8,902 nt of DNA from Kofleriaceae bacterium (GTDB lineage Bacteria; Myxococcota_A; Polyangia; Haliangiales; Haliangiaceae): positions 1 through 8,902 of the forward strand of contig JAESTW010000871.1 in assembly GCA_016763395.1 (NCBI GenBank). The letters run 5' to 3'. Positions 1 through 6,419 of the stretch are shown piece after piece. Below the pieces are notes generated by a model, which ran no database searches, had not been told where the DNA came from, and saw nothing but the letters and a program-made list of their open reading frames with translations. The position numbers were made by a program, and so were the translations under genes. The first letter of the stretch is position 1, and the number at the start of each line of letters is the position of its first letter.

Positions 1-89
1 AGGCATACTCGCCAGAAGCTTGCTATCCTTGCTCAGTATGTATTGGCTTGCCCCCCACCCCCCACTCCCAAGCCACGACTGACACTACA

Positions 90-1001
90 ATGAGACTTTA
101 TCTTACACTGGCACTATCCCTTGCGGGCGCTGTGGCGTGTGGTGGAGCATTGCCGCCCTCCTCGTCCGCAGCCGCACTGCACCGCGACTTTGAGCGAATT
201 GTTACCCTCGCTGACACGGAAGGCTGGACTATCGACCGGCTGCAACTCGACGAAGCGCTTCCCGGCGCGCTCATGTCTCTGTGCCGGACAACCCCAGGAA
301 CTCGCCAAGAGTTGTCGCGGTGGCTCGACATCCAGGTTGCCAATCAGGGCTCCATTGAGAAGCGCGATCGAGAGAACGGAAACGACTTCGACGGCCTAGA
401 GGAGTTATTGACACTCACCCGCATTCAAATGCTACTCAAAACGAGTATGAGTGTAGCGGCGGCGGACTGCCCTTTTTGGCTGGAACCAAAGACCGAGTTC
501 AAGGGGCGACAACTTCTCGATGATAGGTGGTTTGCCTCCTTCGGTGGTGGGGGAAAAGGCATGAGCGTCGTACAAGCTGGCGAGACCGACTACAATTTTG
601 GCGGCGCCGGACGGTTTCTCGTCGGACGTGGTTTCGGCCGTCATGCTACCTTGCTCACCGGGATCGAGCTCGGTGGTAGCGCTGCATTTCCCAAAGACGA
701 GGCGGGCGAGCGCGGAAATTTGACCCTGGCACTCGATCTAGTAGTACCTCTCATTTATCGGCATCGAGGTGTCAACACCTACTGGGAATTCGAGGCGGGC
801 TATGTTGCCCACACCACCGAGGAGGATTTTGAACCGGCTCATGGCGGACATGTTGGTATCGCATTTGGCGGGACAGCATCGCGGCGACGCTGGTTCTTTC
901 CCGGGGCCGCCTTCGGAATTAGCTACGAGAGAATCAGCGAAGAGCAGACCTTGCACGTAGTGAAACTCGGATTTCGAGTTGCCATTGATATAGCGCGATA
1001 G
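90..1001 (+). CDS. Exported protein of unknown function, probable outer-membrane beta-barrel C-terminus
   Basis: I do not recognise a family. The chosen ATG gives 303 residues opening with a signal peptide (MRLYLTLALSLAGAVAC). Cys17 could be a lipoprotein cysteine, but the -3 residue is Ala, so the lipobox is imperfect and ordinary signal peptidase cleavage is possible. The same frame is open upstream to a TTG at 48, but that would bury the signal peptide behind 14 polar residues, so I reject it. Residues about 30-125 look helical and charged. From about residue 145 the chain turns into Gly- and aromatic-rich alternating strands (FASFGGGGKG, YNFGGAGRFLVGRGFGRH, YWEFEAGYVAH, WFFPGAAFGISYE), which suggests an 8-strand-class outer-membrane barrel. 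Cys65 and Cys127 could form a disulfide in the periplasm. No clear Shine-Dalgarno sequence precedes the ATG. It is convergent with the next gene, 11 nt away. The CDS is secure; the barrel assignment is inference. Confidence 0.75.
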   Translation: MRLYLTLALSLAGAVACGGALPPSSSAAALHRDFERIVTLADTEGWTIDRLQLDEALPGALMSLCRTTPGTRQELSRWLDIQVANQGSIEKRDRENGNDFDGLEELLTLTRIQMLLKTSMSVAAADCPFWLEPKTEFKGRQLLDDRWFASFGGGGKGMSVVQAGETDYNFGGAGRFLVGRGFGRHATLLTGIELGGSAAFPKDEAGERGNLTLALDLVVPLIYRHRGVNTYWEFEAGYVAHTTEEDFEPAHGGHVGIAFGGTASRRRWFFPGAAFGISYERISEEQTLHVVKLGFRVAIDIAR

Positions 1002-1008
1002 TTTGCCC

Positions 1009-1022
1009 AGTGCTACAGCACT
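1009..1022. terminator. Short inverted repeat between convergent genes, weak terminator candidate
   Basis: AGTGCT-AC-AGCACT is a perfect 6-bp inverted repeat with a 2-nt centre; as RNA it would fold as about 5 bp with a 4-nt loop. It sits where the two convergent genes end and overlaps the last codon and stop of the - strand gene. Neither strand has a T-run after it, so it is not a canonical intrinsic terminator. Confidence 0.2.
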
Positions 1023-1591
1023 CGCCAAATTGGTCCAAGCATCTTCCAATTTTTCCCATTGTGAAAAAACAAGTGATACTTGGTTCCTACCGTCTGTCCG
1101 GGCTCCAAGAACTCAACTTCGTAGTACTTCATCTTAGGGCGAAGAACAGTCTTGGCCAGCTTTGTGATCGAGGAAGGAAACTCCTGATGAGTTGCCGACT
1201 TGCCCTTTCTAGCCAAACTCTCGGTCGTGAGTCCATGTATTTGAATCACCGATTGCTCTGGCCTGTCACCAAACATGTTTGCCGCCGCGAAATCAGTCTT
1301 GGGGATGAAATGTCGGTGAAGCTCAGCAATTTTCTTAAACTCTCTATCGGTATCTTCTCGCAATGCCATGTGCAAATCGTCGTCATCCGGCAAAAGTAAC
1401 ATCGTCAAATTTGATGCCTTCTTCGTGTCGCCCGCCTTGGCTGCTGCCCGCAAATCTTTCATATGGGCCATGAGGTCCCCTGGCTCAGCTCCATACTGAA
1501 CTCCGTCGTCGTCCGAAGTTCGTTTGTGTTCTTTGCAAGCAACCCCGACTGACACGGACAAAATGAGCGCAATGCCGACTAAAATTCTCAT
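1013..1591 (-). CDS. Small putative lipoprotein of unknown function
   Basis: I do not recognise a family. The 192-residue product begins MRILVGIALILSVSVGVAC and then turns strongly polar (KEHKRTSDDD), the layout of a lipoprotein signal peptide with Cys19 as the lipidated residue. The -3 position is Gly rather than Leu, so the lipobox is not ideal. The frame is open 15 codons further upstream, but GAGAGGAT lies about 5-8 nt before this ATG and the hydrophobic segment starts right after it, so I chose this start. The mature part has a helical, Lys/Asp-rich stretch (about 38-105) and a C-terminal part rich in strands and aromatics (KMKYYEVEFLEPG, KYHLFFHNGKNWKML), resembling small single-domain periplasmic proteins. 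Apart from Cys19 it has no cysteine, so nothing in it marks it as a copper protein. It is divergent from copA with a 131-nt gap. Confidence 0.75.
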   Translation of the reverse strand: MRILVGIALILSVSVGVACKEHKRTSDDDGVQYGAEPGDLMAHMKDLRAAAKAGDTKKASNLTMLLLPDDDDLHMALREDTDREFKKIAELHRHFIPKTDFAAANMFGDRPEQSVIQIHGLTTESLARKGKSATHQEFPSSITKLAKTVLRPKMKYYEVEFLEPGQTVGTKYHLFFHNGKNWKMLGPIWRVL

Positions 1592-1722
1592 AGCTATCCT
1601 CTCTATCGGTCGGATGCGGCAAATTCTTAAGCTCATTGAAGGTAACTGATCTTCTGAAAATCACAGTTTAGGGCTTGACCTTCCAGCGACGGGAAGGTGT
1701 AAAGTAGAATTCAGTACCGCCA
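1592..1722. promoter_or_regulatory. Divergent intergenic region between the lipoprotein gene and copA
   Basis: This 131-nt gap must hold the start signals for both the - strand lipoprotein gene and the + strand copper operon. The copA-proximal third contains the CueR-type promoter described separately. On the - strand I see a good ribosome-binding site (GAGAGGAT, just right of 1591) but no convincing -35/-10 pair for the lipoprotein gene. Confidence 0.6.
1675..1705 (+). promoter_or_regulatory. CueR/MerR-type copper-responsive promoter and operator of the copA operon
   Basis: The -35 element TTGACC is at 1675-1680 and the -10 element TAAAGT at 1700-1705, 19 bp apart rather than the usual 17. 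The spacer region carries a perfect 7-bp inverted repeat, ACCTTCC (1678-1684) and GGAAGGT (1692-1698), around AGCGACG, centred at 1688. This dyad and the long spacer are the established hallmark of CueR-controlled copA promoters: metal-bound MerR-family activator bends and untwists the DNA so RNA polymerase can contact both elements. A CueR-like gene lies second in the same operon and is the obvious ligand for this site. Transcription should begin near 1711-1713, only about 10 nt before the copA start. Confidence 0.93.
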
Positions 1723-4116
1723 ATGATTACTCCGACCACAGAAAACTCTCGCACCATCACCCTCCCAATCGCTGGAATGACATGCGTGACCTGCGCTGGC
1801 CGCATCGAAAAGGTATTGGGAAAATTGGCGGCTGTGGAGAGCGCATCGGTAAACTTCGCTAGCGAAACCCTCGCTCTCACATATGATGGCAATGCGATTT
1901 CACCAGTTCAACTAGCTGAAAGTGTTGTAAAAGCTGGTTTTTCGGTACCACCAGAAACCGTGCGTTTGCAAATTGGAGGCATGACATGCACCACCTGTGC
2001 TGGACGAATCGAAAAGGTGCTGCGGCGAGTTTCTGGGGTTTCGACCGCACAAGTAAACTTCGCAGGAGAGATCGCGACCATTGCAATCACCCCAGGCTCA
2101 ACGAGTTCAGAGAAGCTGATAGCGGCAGTCGAGCGAGCTGGATTCCGAGCGACGCCAACGAGTTCAGCGGAAGCTGCGCGCGAGGAGCAAGAGCACGTGG
2201 AGGCAAAGCGAGCCGCACGAGAGTTGTGGATGCTCATCGCCGCTGCCTTGTTGACCGCGCCGCTCATCGCGCCAATGTTGCTCATGCCCTTTGGCATTGA
2301 GTGGATGGTGCCGGGGTGGATTCAACTCCTTCTCGCAACCCCCGTACAATTGATTGCTGGTGCTCGATTCTACCGCGGAGGCTTTGCAGCCGTGCGCGCC
2401 AAGAGTGCCAATATGGATGTATTGGTAGCCTTGGGAACCACTGCAGCCTTCCTACTTTCTCTCAGTCTTCTCTCCACCGGCGGACATCTCTATTTTGAAG
2501 GCGCCGCTGCTGTTATTACCTTCGTTCGATTTGGGAAATGGCTCGAATCTCGAGCGAAGCGAAGTACGACAACTGCCATCCGTTCTCTCATGGCGCTCAG
2601 ACCGGACACCGCTCGTGTTCGCCGAGGAGATAGCGAAATCGAAGTTCCACCGGACACTGTTGGCCCTGGCGAAATTGTCGTCATTCGTCCGGGTGAGCGA
2701 ATCCCAGTAGATGGCACGATACTGGAAGGAAACAGCCAACTCGATGAATCCCTACTTACCGGAGAGAGTTTGCCGCAAGATAAAGGTGTCGGCGACGAGG
2801 TAACAGGTGGTGCTATCAATGGCTCTGGTTTACTGGCAGTCGAGACCACGCGAGTCGGTAGCGAAACTACCTTGGCCCGCATCCTAACCATGGTTCAGGA
2901 CGCGCAGGCTACCAAAGCACCGATTCAACAAACTGTGGACAAGGTGTCTGCTGTATTTGTGCCCATCGTCATTGTCGCTTCTCTGCTCACCTTCGCCGCT
3001 TGGATGCTACTCGGACATGGCATGGAAGTCTCCCTTATAACCTCGGTGTCCGTACTTGTCATTGCATGTCCATGTGCTCTGGGACTAGCGACGCCGGCTG
3101 CACTCATGGTCGGAACGGGTGCTGCCGCCCGTGCGGGAATCCTCATTAAGGACGCAACAGCCCTAGAAAGCACAAAGAACGTCGACTTGGTTATCTTCGA
3201 TAAAACCGGAACGCTTACCCAGGGGCGCCCAGAGCTTAGAGAGATTCTCGCAGAGGACGAGAGCGAGCTTCTTGCCCTGGCCGCAGCTGTACAGCACGGC
3301 AGTGAACATCCTCTGGCCAGTGCGATACGAAAAGCGGCGGCTGAGCGTTCGCTTGAAATTGCCAAGGCGGACACGTTTCAGGCCATTGTCGGCAAAGGTG
3401 TACACGCAACGATCGACGGAAACGAGGTCTATGTTGGAAGCCCGAGATGGATGCATGCACACAATTGGGACATGCAAGCTTGGCAAGCGCGCGCGCACGA
3501 GCTAGAAGCAGAGGGCATGACCGTCGTCTGGGTTGCTACTGAAGGGCGAATTGTCGGCGCTTTGGCTATTGGCGACTCACCTCGAGAATCCTCAAAATCG
3601 GCGATTGAGAGCCTGCATGCGTTGGGAATCAAGACCGTTCTTCTAACTGGCGACAATCGAGCTGCTGCAGAGGCTATCGGCAAAGAACTGGGCGTGCAAC
3701 GAATCGTTGCGGAAGTCTTGCCGGCGGACAAAGCTGATGAAGTCGCAGCGATGCAAGCCAAAGGGCATGTAGTGGCGATGGTCGGTGATGGAGTAAATGA
3801 CGCGCCCGCACTGGCACTGGCAGACGTCAGCTTCGCAATGTCCTCTGGCTCGGACGTTGCCATGCACACTGCATCGGTGACATTGATGCGGCCAGAGCCG
3901 ACTCTTGTTGGTGACGCAATTTCCTTGTCCAAAAGTACGACAAGGACGATTCACCAAAACCTCTTTTGGGCATTTGCCTACAACTCAATCGGTATTCCCT
4001 TGGCAGCCCTGGGCTATTTGTCCCCGATGATTGCTGGCGGTGCGATGGCGATGTCGAGCGTAAGTGTTCTGGCAAACGCTCTGCTGCTTCGCCGATGGAG
4101 GCCACGAAATGGGTAG
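1723..4116 (+). CDS. copA: Cu(I)-exporting P1B-type ATPase CopA
   Basis: Inner-membrane pump that uses ATP to move Cu(I) (and probably Ag(I)) out of the cytoplasm. The 797 residues contain, in order: two heavy-metal-associated domains with CxxC at Cys21/Cys24 and Cys89/Cys92; helices MA and MB at about 165-215; TM1-TM2 at about 231-272; the actuator domain with TGES at 346-349; TM3 and TM4 with the metal-site CPC at 449-451; the phosphorylation motif DKTGT (Asp493); the P1B-specific His529-Pro530; TGD at 642-644; the hinge GDGVND at 688-693; and two final helices. Those helices carry Tyr753-Asn754 and Met775-x-x-Ser778-Ser779, the residues that mark the Cu(I) subgroup rather than Zn/Cd pumps. 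Length and order are typical and complete. An in-frame TAG at 1705 makes this the first possible ATG, and the first HMA domain begins about ten residues in, so the start is secure. No Shine-Dalgarno is visible. It heads the copA-cueR-copZ operon. Confidence 0.97.
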   Translation: MITPTTENSRTITLPIAGMTCVTCAGRIEKVLGKLAAVESASVNFASETLALTYDGNAISPVQLAESVVKAGFSVPPETVRLQIGGMTCTTCAGRIEKVLRRVSGVSTAQVNFAGEIATIAITPGSTSSEKLIAAVERAGFRATPTSSAEAAREEQEHVEAKRAARELWMLIAAALLTAPLIAPMLLMPFGIEWMVPGWIQLLLATPVQLIAGARFYRGGFAAVRAKSANMDVLVALGTTAAFLLSLSLLSTGGHLYFEGAAAVITFVRFGKWLESRAKRSTTTAIRSLMALRPDTARVRRGDSEIEVPPDTVGPGEIVVIRPGERIPVDGTILEGNSQLDESLLTGESLPQDKGVGDEVTGGAINGSGLLAVETTRVGSETTLARILTMVQDAQATKAPIQQTVDKVSAVFVPIVIVASLLTFAAWMLLGHGMEVSLITSVSVLVIACPCALGLATPAALMVGTGAAARAGILIKDATALESTKNVDLVIFDKTGTLTQGRPELREILAEDESELLALAAAVQHGSEHPLASAIRKAAAERSLEIAKADTFQAIVGKGVHATIDGNEVYVGSPRWMHAHNWDMQAWQARAHELEAEGMTVVWVATEGRIVGALAIGDSPRESSKSAIESLHALGIKTVLLTGDNRAAAEAIGKELGVQRIVAEVLPADKADEVAAMQAKGHVVAMVGDGVNDAPALALADVSFAMSSGSDVAMHTASVTLMRPEPTLVGDAISLSKSTTRTIHQNLFWAFAYNSIGIPLAALGYLSPMIAGGAMAMSSVSVLANALLLRRWRPRNG
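1774..1818 (+). repeat. First copy of the HMA-motif internal repeat in copA
   Basis: This 45-nt stretch encodes GMTCVTCAGRIEKVL, residues 18-32 of CopA. It matches the second copy at 1978-2022 in 14 of 15 residues (Val to Thr between the cysteines) and about 36 of 45 bases, with most differences at synonymous positions. The two heavy-metal-binding domains are therefore a tandem duplication that is old at DNA level but tightly constrained at protein level around the metal loop. Confidence 0.8.
1978..2022 (+). repeat. Second copy of the HMA-motif internal repeat in copA
   Basis: Encodes GMTCTTCAGRIEKVL, residues 86-100 of CopA, pairing with the copy at 1774-1818. Similarity continues more weakly downstream, with VNFASE in the first domain and VNFAGE in the second, consistent with duplication of a whole HMA domain. 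Confidence 0.8.
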
Positions 4117-4516
4117 AAGTCTTACCATTGGAGAAGCGTCCAAACAGACCGGAGTTCCGGCCAAGACCATCCGTTACTACGAAGAAACCGGACTAATTCC
4201 TCGGGCAGAACGTGCAGAGAACGGCTATCGTCTATACGGAGAGAAAGCGATACACCTGCTAAAGTTCGTCAAGCGCGCCCGAGATTTAGGATTCTCCGTA
4301 CATGATGTCGGAAACTTGTTAGCACTATGGGCGAACGACAGCCGAGCCAGCTCTGAAGTAAAAGAGCTCGCCAAACGACACCTTGAGCAAATCGAAACCA
4401 AAATCTCAGGGCTTAACGTGCTCCGAAACACAATGCGTACCCTCATCGACAGTTGTCACGGAGACTCCCGAGCCGACTGTCCGATACTAGAAGATCTAGC
4501 AACACCAAAGGAATAG
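4109..4516 (+). CDS. cueR: CueR-type MerR-family copper-responsive transcriptional activator
   Basis: Cytoplasmic dimeric sensor of Cu(I)/Ag(I)/Au(I) that activates the copA promoter. The 135 residues equal the usual CueR length. The N-terminal winged helix-turn-helix includes LTIGEASKQTG, AKTIRYYEETGLI and ENGYRLY (residues 5-43). A dimerisation helix follows at about 80-112, then the metal loop Cys116-HGDSRAD-Cys124, two cysteines with seven residues between them as in CueR. Ser81 aligns with the serine that CueR-type monovalent sensors have where Hg/Zn/Cd-type members use cysteine. The frame is open upstream into copA, but this ATG has GGAG at 4097-4100, eight bases before it, and gives the family's normal N-terminus. 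It overlaps the end of copA by 8 nt, which suggests translational coupling. Lying behind copA, it is likely activated by its own product. Confidence 0.94.
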   Translation: MGRSLTIGEASKQTGVPAKTIRYYEETGLIPRAERAENGYRLYGEKAIHLLKFVKRARDLGFSVHDVGNLLALWANDSRASSEVKELAKRHLEQIETKISGLNVLRNTMRTLIDSCHGDSRADCPILEDLATPKE

Positions 4517-4521
4517 ACAAG

Positions 4522-4722
4522 ATGAAAGCAACATACAAAGTAGACGGAATGACCTGTGGCGGATGCTCAACATCCATAACCAAAGCGTTGCAAAATGTAG
4601 ATGGCTCGGCGGAGATCGAAGTCAATCTCGAAGCCGGCTCGGTTACCGTCACCGGACTAGATGCGGCGGCAGTCGAGCAAGCCGTCGAAGATGCTGGCTT
4701 TGACTTCGGTGGCACTCTCTAA
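4522..4722 (+). CDS. copZ: CopZ-type copper chaperone (single HMA domain)
   Basis: Small cytoplasmic Cu(I) carrier of 66 residues, a single ferredoxin-like HMA domain of the usual size. The metal motif GMTCGGC has Cys12 and Cys15, and the rest follows the beta-alpha-beta-beta-alpha-beta pattern: KATYKVDG, TSITKALQNVDG, AEIEVNLEAGSVTVTG, then AAVEQAVEDAGFDF. The start is set by family length and by AAGGA at 4508-4512, nine bases before the ATG; the frame extends upstream into cueR but without homology. It begins 5 nt after the cueR stop, so it is the third gene of the copper operon. Known CopZ proteins hand Cu(I) to CopA and to copper sensors; delivery to this CopA is inferred from family and context. 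The middle residues GG between the cysteines differ from VT and TT in the CopA domains. Confidence 0.93.
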   Translation: MKATYKVDGMTCGGCSTSITKALQNVDGSAEIEVNLEAGSVTVTGLDAAAVEQAVEDAGFDFGGTL

Positions 4723-4723
4723 C

Positions 4724-4754
4724 ATTGGGGTTCTAAATCGGGGGTAGCCCCAAT
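4724..4754 (+). terminator. Hairpin ending the copper operon, candidate terminator
   Basis: ATTGGGG (4724-4730) pairs perfectly with CCCCAAT (4748-4754), and CTA (4733-4735) can pair with TAG (4745-4747) across a 2-nt bulge. It starts 2 nt after the copZ stop and ends just before the stop of the convergent ABC-F gene. Only three T residues follow on the + strand, so it is a weak intrinsic terminator at best. It may serve both converging genes. Confidence 0.45.
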
Positions 4755-4755
4755 T

Positions 4756-6378
4756 TCAGCCGACCAAGCCAGGGGCCTCGTAGCCGGTCTGCTCAACATA
4801 CTCGAGATACCCGCCTTCGTATCTTCTGACACCGCCGGGCTGCACCTCAAGTACTCGGTTGGACAGCGCTGCGAGAAACTCTCTATCGTGCGATACAAAG
4901 ATCATCGTACCCTCAAAGTTCGCGAGCGAGGAGACGAGCATCGTTTTGGTAGCGATGTCCAAGTGGTTGGTCGGTTCGTCGAGTACCAAGAAATTGGGTG
5001 GGTTGAAAAGAATGCATGCCATAACCAAGCGTGCTTTCTCACCGCCGGACAAGATCGACACTTTTTTATCGACTTCGTCACCTGAGAAGCCAAAGGAACC
5101 GCTCAAGGCCCGTAAACTGCCCTGGCTGGCGCGAGGAAACTCCGCTTCCAAGGTCTCAAAAATAGTCATTTGACCATCGAGCAGTTCCATCGCGTGTTGG
5201 GCGAAGTATCCCAGTTTCACGCTTGGACCAACTTTGATAGTACCGGAGGTCGGCTTCACGTCTCCGGTAAGAAGTTTTAGTAGGGTTGATTTTCCTGCGC
5301 CGTTGACTCCCATCACGCACCAGCGCTCACCTCGACGAATCAGAAAATCGAGATTCTGGTAGATACTCAAATCGCCATACGACATCGACAAGTTCTCAAA
5401 GCTGGCAACATCTTCGCCCGAACGGGGAGGTGAGGTGAATTGAAACTCCAAGGGTTTTGTCCGACGAGGCGGTTGTACGAGCTCGATTTTATCAAGCTTC
5501 TTTTCTCGGCTTTGCACTTGTGCCGCATGACTCGCACGCGCCTTAAAGCGAGCGATAAATGCCTTTTCTTTGGCCAGCATCGCCTGTTGTCGACCGAATT
5601 GGGCCTCGGCCTGCTTGTCCATCAGCTGCCGTTGCTTCTCGTAAAAATCGCAGTTTCCCTTAAAGGTCGTCAGCTCTCCATCGTCGATTTCAACCACATG
5701 GGTCACAAGGCGATTGAGGAAGGAACGATCGTGTGAGGTTACAATCAAGGCCCCAGCAAACCCTCGCAAAAACTCCTCTAGCCAAATGATTGACTCAATG
5801 TCCAAGTGGTTGGTCGGTTCGTCCAAGAGCAACAGGTCGGGAGCCATCAGAAGAATTCGCGCCAACGCCACCCGCATTTTCCAGCCGCCGCTGAGAGAAG
5901 CGACATCCGCATCCATCACCTCAGGCCGAACACTCAATCCTGCAAGAATTTCTCTAGCGCGGGCATCCAACGAGTAACCATCTAGAGCATCAAAACGAGA
6001 CTGCACAATGCCAAAGCGCTCGATCAGCTCCTCTAGCTCATTCTCACAATCGGGATCGGACATTTTCGCCTCGATCTCGCGAAGTTCCCGTCCAACCTCT
6101 GCCACCTCACCCGCACCAGCAATCGTTTCCTCGACTACCGTGCGACCACTCATCTCGCCAACATCCTGGTCAAAATATCCGACCTTGATTCCCTTGTCGA
6201 CGACCACATTGCCACCGTTGGGCTGCTCCTGGCCAACTACAATGCGAAAAATGCTCGATTTTCCCGAGCCATTGGGGCCTACAAGTCCTATTTTGTGGCC
6301 AGCAAATACAGCCATGGAAGCATCCACAAATAGGATTTGCCGTCCATGCCGAAGTGATATTTTGTCGAGTCGCAACAC
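4756..6378 (-). CDS. ABC-F family ATPase, YheS-like
   Basis: Soluble protein with two fused ATP-binding cassettes and no membrane domain, the ABC-F class that binds ribosomes and affects translation. In 540 residues: first Walker A GPNGSGKSS (34-42), signature LSGGW (162-166), Walker B and D-loop LLLLDEPTNHLD (182-193), switch His216; an interdomain linker rich in Lys/Arg/Gln (about 246-310), which in ABC-F proteins reaches the P-site tRNA; second Walker A GVNGAGKST (357-365), signature LSGGE (443-447), LDEPTNHLD (466-474), switch His497. The sequence most resembles YheS, but at 540 residues it lacks the extra C-terminal region of YheS and Uup, which run to about 635. The start is GTG, with a weak AGGG about 10 nt before it; the next codon, TTG, is a possible alternative. 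It is convergent with copZ and divergent from the amidase. A housekeeping role is more likely than antibiotic resistance, but this cannot be told from sequence. Confidence 0.93.
   Translation of the reverse strand: MLRLDKISLRHGRQILFVDASMAVFAGHKIGLVGPNGSGKSSIFRIVVGQEQPNGGNVVVDKGIKVGYFDQDVGEMSGRTVVEETIAGAGEVAEVGRELREIEAKMSDPDCENELEELIERFGIVQSRFDALDGYSLDARAREILAGLSVRPEVMDADVASLSGGWKMRVALARILLMAPDLLLLDEPTNHLDIESIIWLEEFLRGFAGALIVTSHDRSFLNRLVTHVVEIDDGELTTFKGNCDFYEKQRQLMDKQAEAQFGRQQAMLAKEKAFIARFKARASHAAQVQSREKKLDKIELVQPPRRTKPLEFQFTSPPRSGEDVASFENLSMSYGDLSIYQNLDFLIRRGERWCVMGVNGAGKSTLLKLLTGDVKPTSGTIKVGPSVKLGYFAQHAMELLDGQMTIFETLEAEFPRASQGSLRALSGSFGFSGDEVDKKVSILSGGEKARLVMACILFNPPNFLVLDEPTNHLDIATKTMLVSSLANFEGTMIFVSHDREFLAALSNRVLEVQPGGVRRYEGGYLEYVEQTGYEAPGLVG
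4955..4980. repeat. Exact 26-nt direct repeat, copy in the second ABC cassette
   Basis: Encodes (on the - strand) the Walker B/D-loop residues DEPTNHLDI of the second cassette. All 26 bases match the copy at 5798-5823, including every wobble position, although the flanking sequence differs. Confidence 0.85.
5798..5823. repeat. Exact 26-nt direct repeat, copy in the first ABC cassette
   Basis: Encodes DEPTNHLDI of the first cassette with the same codons as the copy at 4955-4980. The two copies lie in the same orientation about 840 nt apart. Confidence 0.85.
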
Positions 6379-6419
6379 GGTGACGGCACCCTATCACCGC
6401 GGTAGGCTACATTCATCCA
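6379..6419. promoter_or_regulatory. Short divergent gap between the ABC-F and amidase genes
   Basis: Only 41 nt separate the two divergent starts, so the promoters must overlap here or reach into the genes. TACATT at 6408-6413 could be a -10 element for the amidase, but it would place transcription start almost on the ATG and I see no good -35 partner. I find no strong ribosome-binding site before the amidase; GGTAGG at 6401-6406 is too far away to be convincing. Confidence 0.3.

Noticed and set aside
49..63. C-rich run (six C, A, six C) as a phase-variation tract
   Set aside because: It is interrupted and short, and lies upstream of the chosen start, outside a frame it could switch.
48..89. 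Upstream TTG start extending the first gene by 14 residues
   Set aside because: It would place a polar leader before an evident signal peptide and starts at a TTG beside a C-rich run; the ATG at 90 opens directly with the signal peptide.
1723..4116. Zn/Cd-type P1B ATPase (ZntA/CadA)
   Set aside because: The last helices carry the Tyr-Asn and Met-x-x-Ser-Ser residues of Cu(I) pumps, and the promoter is CueR-type.
4109..4516. Mercury (MerR) or zinc/cadmium/lead sensor instead of CueR
   Set aside because: The metal loop has two cysteines separated by seven residues, the aligned partner position is Ser81 instead of Cys, and the gene is within a copA-copZ operon.
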